From the NCBI GenBank assembly GCA_003219495.1, contig QHOZ01000017.1:2012-9143 (forward strand): DNA of 7,132 nt, read 5' to 3'. Of this stretch, positions 1 through 4,672 are shown piece by piece. The notes beneath the pieces were generated by a model. It saw nothing but the letters and a program-made list of their open reading frames with translations, was not told the origin of the DNA and did no database searches. The stretch's first letter is position 1. Each line of letters begins with the position of its first letter. Both the position numbers and the translations under genes were made by a program. Source of the DNA: Verrucomicrobiota bacterium. GTDB lineage: Bacteria; Verrucomicrobiota; Verrucomicrobiae; Chthoniobacterales; UBA10450.

Positions 1-291
1 GAGATCGTCGTCGGCACCGTGATCAGTGCGCCGCACGATATTTTCAAACCGGCCAAACTGACGCCGGAAATATTTCGCGAAGAACTTCCGCCGGGAGTCG
101 TACTCGCCACCATGAATTATCTCGTCACGCCCGACGCAAACGGATCGACAGTCTCGACCGAGACGCGCGTTTTCGGAAACAGCGCTGATTCTGTTCGCCG
201 GTTCGCGGTTTACTGGCGCATCATTCATCCGGGAAGCGACATTATTCGGCGATCCTGGTTGCGAGCGATCAAACGTCGCGCGGAAAAATAA
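1..291 (+). CDS. SRPBCC-like hypothetical protein, 3' end only
   Basis: Reading frame 1 is open from the first base and ends at TAA 289-291, giving the last 96 residues of a longer protein. An internal ATG/GTG start is unlikely, because the residues before M7 of this fragment (EIVVGTV) already look like a beta-strand of the same domain. The segment has a short strand, a linker with PPGVVLATMNY, a strand pair with STETRV, and a basic amphipathic C-terminal helix (YWRIIHPGSDIIRRSWLRAIKRRAE). From memory this ending is typical of soil-bacterial proteins with a SRPBCC/polyketide-cyclase-like fold, which bind small hydrophobic ligands. No catalytic residue can be assigned. No signal peptide can be judged, as the N-terminus is missing. 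The gene converges with the small minus-strand gene that ends 21 bp downstream. The gene is confident; the fold assignment is tentative. Confidence 0.7.
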   Translation, partial: EIVVGTVISAPHDIFKPAKLTPEIFREELPPGVVLATMNYLVTPDANGSTVSTETRVFGNSADSVRRFAVYWRIIHPGSDIIRRSWLRAIKRRAEK

Positions 292-312
292 TCACTTCAA
301 TCCGCGGAGTCT

Positions 313-546
313 TTAGCGTTCGGATTTCAAGAGCGGCCGCGCGAGCGTGTGAGGCACTTTCGGGTCCGTATTTTTCCACGCGATGTTCGGATCGATGCCT
401 TGCTTGTACCATTCGCGCCAATAGATATCGTCAGCGTCGCGGAACGCCTTCGCCTCTTTAGGCAATTCGCTTTTCCACTTTTCAAATGCGTCGTCAGCAA
501 GAGCCATTGATGACAATGCTAATAGCACGGAAATTATTATCCGCAT
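313..546 (-). CDS. Small secreted hypothetical protein (77 aa)
   Basis: I do not recognise this protein. It starts at ATG 546-544 and stops at TAA 315-313. Residues 1-17 form a clean Sec signal peptide: MR, then a hydrophobic core (IIISVLLALSS), then an ALA|D cleavage site. The mature part would be about 60 residues. It is highly charged and rich in Trp (W24, W43, W46, W57), with a run of acidic and aromatic residues around IYWREWY at 42-47. No Cys, haem motif or lipobox is present, so it should be soluble in the periplasm or exported. A weak purine patch (GGA) lies a few bases upstream of the start. The signal peptide and the lack of any better frame support a real gene. It is transcribed away from the gene at 656, so the two share a 109-bp upstream region. 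Confidence 0.65.
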   Translation of the reverse strand: MRIIISVLLALSSMALADDAFEKWKSELPKEAKAFRDADDIYWREWYKQGIDPNIAWKNTDPKVPHTLARPLLKSER

Positions 547-572
547 CAGTTCCAGGGGGTTTGCTGCGATTC

Positions 573-601
573 ATTCTGTAATGCCGCACCGGACGGAGCA
601 A
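573..601 (-). promoter_or_regulatory. Possible sigma70-type promoter for the 77-aa secreted protein
   Basis: On the minus strand a TTGCTC box (601-596) is followed by a 17-bp spacer and a CAGAAT box (578-573). These match the sigma70 consensus at 3/6 and 4/6 positions with ideal spacing. Transcription would begin about 20 bp before the ATG at 546. The match is weak and promoter consensus is uncertain in this phylum, so this is a candidate only. I found no equally spaced pair on the plus strand for the divergent gene at 656. Confidence 0.25.
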
Positions 602-655
602 GCTCGTAAATGACGAAGATTTCGGGCCGCTCTAAACAAAGACGCGAAATGTCTT

Positions 656-1544
656 ATGTTTCGACAAATGAAGATCGACGAGCGAACGGCCAACTTTGCG
701 GTCTGCGCCTTCTTTCTCGCGGCGCTCCCATTGTTGGCAATCTCAGCTCAAGCAAAGCCGACGGTTACTTTCGTGTCGCCGTGCGAATGCATCGGGAACC
801 ATGGCGCGTCGCGTTGGGCGGCAAAGATCGACATGCAAGAACCGCCGACGAACGCAGGCGACATTAAGAAAATCACACCGGCGCAAATGCACGAGTGGCC
901 CGGACCGGGCGGCAAAATCGATCAACGTTCAGAACGAATCCCGGCGGAGACTCAGTGGTACGCCGTCACCGGGCGCGTTGAAAAAGTTAAAGTCGAGGAT
1001 GACGGCGACGTTCACGTCGAACTGAGAGACGTCGGCAACGGCGCCGCCATCGTGGTAGAACTGCCACTTGGTCCGCGTTGGTGCGAGATGCGCAAAATGG
1101 CTTTCTCATGGACCAACGCGACGTTTCCGCTCACCGGAAAGTTCAAAGTCAATCAGCATCCGGTTGTATTCCGGCAAAGACACGCACACGAATCGGCGAA
1201 ACTACGATCAATCGCTCGCGGTTTGGGAGATTCATCCGGTGATGAAAATCGCGGTCGGCGCATCCGCCTCGCCATCAATTGCGTCGACGTCATCGATGCC
1301 GGAAAAATCTGCGCCCGCGTTTTCTGCGCCACCGGTCGCAGCACCGATTCCTCAATCGTCAGCCGTTAACGCTGAGCAATTTGTCACCTTGACCAAGCCG
1401 GTCACGATTCAAGTGCATTACGGCTCAACCGTGTTGCCAGCCGGAACCAAATTGCCGGTCCTGTCACGAGATCCTCAAAACGTCGACGTGCGTTACCTGG
1501 ATTCGCGTTATTCGATCCCGATTTCGTCCACTGACTCGCGCTGA
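656..1544 (+). pseudogene. Secreted hypothetical protein with OB-like and SH3-like parts, frameshifted
   Basis: One gene appears split between two frames. The first part runs from ATG 656 to about 1168 (about 171 residues). It has a signal peptide with an AQA|K cleavage after residue 33, a CEC pair at 43-45, a WPGPGG segment near 81-86, and a strand-rich core (WYAVTGRVEKVKV, DGDVHVELRD) that looks like an OB-fold. The second part, one base later in frame, runs from about 1170 to the TGA at 1542-1544. It continues with NRRNY and AVWEIHPVMKI (1218-1250), then a Ser/Ala/Pro-rich linker. It ends in a small SH3-like strand domain (VTIQVHYGSTVLPAGTKLPV, then VRYLDSRY and PISSTD). In proteins of this type that I recall, the core and the NRR...WEIHPVM segment are adjacent in one chain, so both halves belong together (about 295 residues). 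The shift equals one extra base (or two lost). No slippery heptamer is visible, so a mutation or a read/assembly error is more likely than programmed frameshifting. A second start at ATG 668 is possible. Function unknown. Confidence 0.75.
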
Positions 1545-1560
1545 GGCCAGGCGCAATTTT
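1538..1560 (+). terminator. Weak intrinsic-terminator-like hairpin
   Basis: GCGCTG (1538-1543) pairs with CAG-g-CGC (1548-1554), giving six base pairs, a one-base bulge and an AGGC loop. AATTTT follows directly. The hairpin overlaps the stop codon of the frameshifted gene. It could separate that gene from the FTR1 cluster, which starts 60 bp later. The U-tract is short, so the strength is doubtful. Confidence 0.35.
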
Positions 1561-1620
1561 CCGCTAAAAAATCGCAATTGACCGGCAGCAGGCTCCCCGG
1601 CGCGATGTTAAATTGAAATC

Positions 1621-2673
1621 GTGAGCGAAAGTGACCCACATCGATCCACGCGAATGCTTTTTGGCGCCGGCATTTTCGTCGCCGCGCTCGCGGTCATCGC
1701 GATTTTGATCTGGCAGGGAGTTTTCGCGCAGGGCGCGCCGGACCCGACGCAACCGAACACGAGCAAAGCCGTCGCCGCGCTCGACATCGGCGTGCTCGTT
1801 TTTCGCGAAGGCCTCGAATGCATTCTCGTTCTGGCGGCGATCACCGCCACGATGACCGGCGCGAAGGCGGCGCATCGCAAACCGGTCGCAGCCGGCGCGG
1901 GTGTCGCATTCATCGCGACACTGATCACGTGGTTCATCGCGATCGGAATTGTCGATTCATTGAGCGACAACATGCGCGCGCTGGATCTACAAGCCGCGAC
2001 CGGACTTCTTGCCGTTGTCGTGCTGCTCGTGATCATGAACTGGTTTTTCCACAAAATTTATTGGGGCGGCTGGATCCGAGCACATAATCGCCGCCGTAAA
2101 CATTTACTGGAAAACGGACACGGCAGCGATGTCGCCAAACGATCGCTGCTCTGGGGATTGATCCTTCTCGGGTTCACTTCGCTTTATCGCGAAGGATTCG
2201 AAGTCGTTTTGTTTTTGCAGACGTATCACCTGCGATTCGGCGGCGGCGTTGTTTTGCAAGGCGCGCTGCTTGGAATCGCGCTTTCAGCAATCGTCGCGGT
2301 GCTCACGTTCGTGCTTCAACAGCGTTTGCCGTATCGCAAAATGTTGATCACGACCGGCATTCTTCTCGGCGTTGTCTTGCTCGTGATGGTCGGCGAACAA
2401 GCGCAAGAAATGCAGCTCGCGCATTGGATTTCAAGCACGCCGATTCCGTCGCTCGTGCCCGTGATTCCGAAATGGGCCGGACTTTGGTTTTCGATTTATC
2501 CGACCTACGAAACGTTGTTCGCGCAGGGACTCGCGATGGTCCTGGTCGTCGGCTCGTATTACGCGGCGCGAAAACTTGGCGGCGAGGCGCCTGCTAGCGA
2601 GGAACCGATTCGCGAAGCGAAAGCTGAAGCCGACATCGCGCTTCCGCGCCAACAATTGCAGGCCGTGCGTTAA
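1621..2673 (+). CDS. FTR1-family iron permease
   Basis: A 350-residue inner-membrane protein of the FTR1/EfeU family, which moves iron across the cytoplasmic membrane, usually coupled to iron oxidation or another redox step outside. The two family-defining REXXE motifs are both present: REGLE at residues 62-66 and REGFE at 190-194. Each lies in a hydrophobic helix, as expected for the duplicated three-helix halves. Membrane segments are visible near residues 13-35, 53-77, 90-112, 124-146, 176-198, 208-232, 239-258 and 297-314. The protein is longer than the roughly 275 residues usual for EfeU. The excess is an extra N-terminal helix plus a Pro-rich loop (36-50), and a charged C-terminal tail after 318. 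I used GTG 1621; ATG 1654 is in frame and would still keep the extra helix. No clear Shine-Dalgarno sequence or Fur-box-like palindrome is visible upstream. The gene heads a compact cluster with two barrels and a cytochrome. Family assignment is secure; Fe(II) versus Fe(III) cannot be decided. Confidence 0.95.
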   Translation: MSESDPHRSTRMLFGAGIFVAALAVIAILIWQGVFAQGAPDPTQPNTSKAVAALDIGVLVFREGLECILVLAAITATMTGAKAAHRKPVAAGAGVAFIATLITWFIAIGIVDSLSDNMRALDLQAATGLLAVVVLLVIMNWFFHKIYWGGWIRAHNRRRKHLLENGHGSDVAKRSLLWGLILLGFTSLYREGFEVVLFLQTYHLRFGGGVVLQGALLGIALSAIVAVLTFVLQQRLPYRKMLITTGILLGVVLLVMVGEQAQEMQLAHWISSTPIPSLVPVIPKWAGLWFSIYPTYETLFAQGLAMVLVVGSYYAARKLGGEAPASEEPIREAKAEADIALPRQQLQAVR

Positions 2674-2695
2674 CTCGCGCGGCTCTTTCATTTTC

Positions 2696-3448
2696 GTGAT
2701 CAGGAAATGCGCGCTGCCGATTTTATTATTGTCGATCTCGTCCGCAACGTGCGCGTTCGCGGGCGTTCGTCATTTCACATTTCTCTACGAAGCGCCAACC
2801 TCAGCGCCCGGCAGCGTTGAGTCGGAAAATTGGATCACGTGGGCGCGCGTGAACAATCCTGACCGCGCAGACGAGCTCGCATTTCGTCATGAGATCGAAA
2901 TCGGGATCACCGATCGTTTCCAAGCGAGCGTTTATGTCGTCGATTGGAATTATCACGATGATCCGGCGAACTCCGGCTTCCGATACAGCGACAGCGGTGT
3001 CGAGCTGATCTATAACCTGACGAACCCAATCATCGATCCGGTCGGATTGTCGATCTATCAGGAATACAAAGGCGGCGACCGAGTGTTCGAATGGGAATCG
3101 AAATTGATCGCGCAGAAAAATTACGGTCGCTGGATCTTTGCCTACAACGCAACGCTCGAAGCGGTTTGGGAAGGCGATGATCTGAACCAGCGCGAAGGCG
3201 AATTGTCACAAGCGCACGGCGCGAGCTACGAAATTTCGCCGCGGCTGTCGGTCGGCCTCGAATTTCTGCACGAGTTCGTGTTTCCGGATTGGCACGATCA
3301 TGAAAACATTCGAAACGTTTTCGTCGGGCCGAACGTTTCGTATCGGCGTGGAAACTGGTTCGTGACTACGAGTGTTCTCGCCCAAGCAACCGACACTGTC
3401 GACGAAGCAGATTTTCAGTGGCGCACGATTTTCGGGATCGGCTTTTGA
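2696..3448 (+). CDS. Outer-membrane beta-barrel protein, porin-like (250 aa)
   Basis: The start is set at GTG 2696, 22 bp after the FTR1 stop. It gives a proper signal peptide: MIRK, the hydrophobic core ALPILLLSIS, and a CAFA|G cleavage after residue 22. The frame is open further upstream, but that stretch is Arg-rich, overlaps FTR1 and would bury the signal peptide. The mature protein consists of alternating strands with short turns, for example EIEIGITDRFQASVYVVDW and SGVELIYNLTNP. It ends in ...WRTIFGIGF, and a C-terminal Phe is the usual recognition signal for barrel assembly by BAM. A His/Asp/Glu cluster, WHDHE at 199-203, lies in a probable loop and could contact metal, but this is speculation. 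It resembles uncharacterised barrel proteins of transporter type. In this cluster it is a plausible outer-membrane channel or scaffold for the iron system. The barrel call is good; the substrate is unknown. Confidence 0.8.
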   Translation: MIRKCALPILLLSISSATCAFAGVRHFTFLYEAPTSAPGSVESENWITWARVNNPDRADELAFRHEIEIGITDRFQASVYVVDWNYHDDPANSGFRYSDSGVELIYNLTNPIIDPVGLSIYQEYKGGDRVFEWESKLIAQKNYGRWIFAYNATLEAVWEGDDLNQREGELSQAHGASYEISPRLSVGLEFLHEFVFPDWHDHENIRNVFVGPNVSYRRGNWFVTTSVLAQATDTVDEADFQWRTIFGIGF

Positions 3449-3730
3449 ATGAAAAAGCTTTTCCTCGCGTGTTTACTTTTCGTCGGTTGCGAAACGAGCA
3501 ACTACGCGCCGCCAGTTAAATCGATATCGAAAAACGTTTCGCAACTGGAACGCGGACGAATGCTTTTTGTTCGTCGCTGCATTGAATGTCACACGCTGCC
3601 GCCGATCTGGAAATATTCGCGCGAAGATTGGCCGGGGATTGTGAACGACATGTCGCATCGCGCGAGTTTGAAGCCGGCAGATCGCGACGCTGTTATTGCC
3701 TACATTCTTTCGATACGTTCGCGGGAATGA
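3449..3730 (+). CDS. Small single-haem c-type cytochrome, predicted lipoprotein
   Basis: A 93-residue protein whose ATG directly follows the TGA of the previous gene with no spacer. The N-terminus (MKKLFLACLLFVGC) is a lipoprotein-type signal peptide. Cys14 is the likely lipidation site; the lipobox LFVGC is slightly off consensus at -3. A 20-25 residue linker leads to a cytochrome c fold: helix with ERGRMLFVRR, the haem-binding motif C44-I-E-C47-H48, and Met68 in the NDMSH segment as the likely sixth iron ligand. The closing helix is DRDAVIAYILSIRS. It would be attached to a membrane on the periplasmic side and pass single electrons. Bacterial FTR1 permeases fused to a cytochrome c domain are known, so this neighbour may supply the same part as a separate chain. 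It overlaps the next gene by 4 bp, so translation is probably coupled. The haem call is secure; the partner is inferred. Confidence 0.92.
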   Translation: MKKLFLACLLFVGCETSNYAPPVKSISKNVSQLERGRMLFVRRCIECHTLPPIWKYSREDWPGIVNDMSHRASLKPADRDAVIAYILSIRSRE

Positions 3731-4617
3731 CGGCGATGTTTCGTGCGCGCTTTGTGTTTGTCCTGTGCGCAACGGTTGCCTTCGCAAATCTGTTCGCGGA
3801 GGAAAATGAGACGCAAAGTGTCGTTGTCACCGGCGAGGACGAAGCCGAACACGATCAATTCACAGAGCTCGGCGAATACGCGCAGCCGGCTTGGGCCGAG
3901 CGCAGCCGTTTGTCGTCAACAACGAGCGTCTACGTATTGTCGCCGTCCGAAATGTTCGTGGGCAACATTTGGGAAGGCGATTTCGGCCGGCACGAAAAAT
4001 CCGCTCACGATTTTGTCCAAGAGATCGATCTCGGTCTGCCGCATCGCTTCGAACTCGGGCTGGAAAATGAGTTTGGCTTGATCGACACCCGCGCGCACGA
4101 AACGAGCGCGACGCTGGAAGCGCGTTACGCGTTCGCGAATTGGAATGCCGTTCCGTTCAACCCCGCGATTTCGCTCGAATACGTTTTTGGTTTCGGAAAA
4201 TCGGCGCACACTTTCGAACGGCAACCGAACGCGGTCGTTACGCGGCTATTGCTCGGACAAAATTTTGGCGATCACTTTGGTTACGGCCTCAATTTTTCGA
4301 TCCAACAAGCTGTCTCGCACGGAAACGAACGCGAATATGAAATCGATCAGGCGGTCGCTTATGGGACCCTAAATGGAAAGATCGAGTTCGGAGCCGAAAG
4401 TCGCTACACGCACGAAACCCGGCGGGGGCGCGCCGACGAGCAAGACGAATTCGTAATCGGACCGAGCTTTAGCTGGAAACCAACGCGGCAACTTCGGGTC
4501 GGAGTGGCGGAACTCTTCGGCTGCACCAACGAATCGCCGCGCGTGGCCGCACTCTTCTCGCTCTCGTACGAATTTGGCGGAGCCGAAGCCGTTGTGACTC
4601 CCCTTCCGCGCAATTAG
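3727..4617 (+). CDS. Outer-membrane beta-barrel protein with a TonB-box-like N-terminus (296 aa)
   Basis: ATG 3727 overlaps the cytochrome stop as ATGA, which indicates translational coupling. ATG 3736 is an alternative start, three codons in. A signal peptide covers residues 1 to 20-24 (RARFVFVLCATVAFA, with cleavage at AFA|N or LFA|E). A short acidic segment follows, containing SVVVTG at 31-36, which resembles a TonB box, then GEDEAEHD. A segment AQPAWAERSRLSSTTSVYVL (52-71) follows. The remainder is a series of amphipathic strands separated by charged turns (HRFELGLENEFG, IEFGAESRYTHE, ALFSLSYEF), as in outer-membrane barrels. The SLSYEF strand near the end is followed by an unusual extra tail of 15 residues (GGAEAVVTPLPRN and neighbours). 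At 296 residues it is far too short for a standard TonB-dependent receptor with plug and 22 strands. I do not know its substrate. Its position as last gene of the FTR1 cluster suggests a role in metal passage or in anchoring the cytochrome. Confidence 0.78.
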   Translation: MTAMFRARFVFVLCATVAFANLFAEENETQSVVVTGEDEAEHDQFTELGEYAQPAWAERSRLSSTTSVYVLSPSEMFVGNIWEGDFGRHEKSAHDFVQEIDLGLPHRFELGLENEFGLIDTRAHETSATLEARYAFANWNAVPFNPAISLEYVFGFGKSAHTFERQPNAVVTRLLLGQNFGDHFGYGLNFSIQQAVSHGNEREYEIDQAVAYGTLNGKIEFGAESRYTHETRRGRADEQDEFVIGPSFSWKPTRQLRVGVAELFGCTNESPRVAALFSLSYEFGGAEAVVTPLPRN

Positions 4618-4637
4618 CCGGATCACCTCGCGATTTC

Positions 4638-4666
4638 AGTTGAACGCAACGGCGCGCTTTTCAACT
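4638..4666. repeat. 7-bp inverted repeat before the propeller gene
   Basis: AGTTGAA (4638-4644) and TTCAACT (4660-4666) are perfect inverted repeats separated by 15 bp that contain GGCGCGC. The right arm ends six bases before the ATG at 4673. No T-run follows, so it does not look like an intrinsic terminator of the upstream cluster. It could be an operator or a 5' leader hairpin that affects initiation, or simply chance. The rest of the 55-bp gap (4618-4672) shows no clear promoter or Shine-Dalgarno sequence. Confidence 0.3.
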
Positions 4667-4672
4667 TACGCG

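Noticed and set aside
301..308. TCCGCGGA palindrome between the two convergent genes, considered as a terminator
   Set aside because: There is no loop and no adjacent T-run, so an 8-bp palindrome alone is not evidence of a terminator.
610..1025. Plus-strand open frames starting at 610 and 696
   Set aside because: Both overlap the signal-peptide gene at 656 in other frames and have low-complexity basic translations with no recognisable motif.
1552..1580. CGCAATT repeated at 1552 and 1573 (21 bp apart) upstream of FTR1, considered as an operator
   Set aside because: The first copy is part of the tail of the terminator-like hairpin, the repeat is short, and it does not resemble a Fur or other known iron box.
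1578..1614. TTGACC followed by a TTAAATT stretch, considered as a promoter for the FTR1 cluster
   Set aside because: The spacing to the best -10-like sequence is about 23 bp, too long for a sigma70 promoter, and no better pair was found.
1564..2054. Two minus-strand open frames overlapping the start of the FTR1 gene
   Set aside because: They lie opposite a certain FTR1 coding region, and their translations are basic or Ala/Ser/Thr-rich shadows without family features.
2576..2695. Possible 40-residue N-terminal extension of the first barrel protein
   Set aside because: It overlaps FTR1, is Arg-rich and would place the signal peptide internally. GTG 2696 gives a standard signal peptide.
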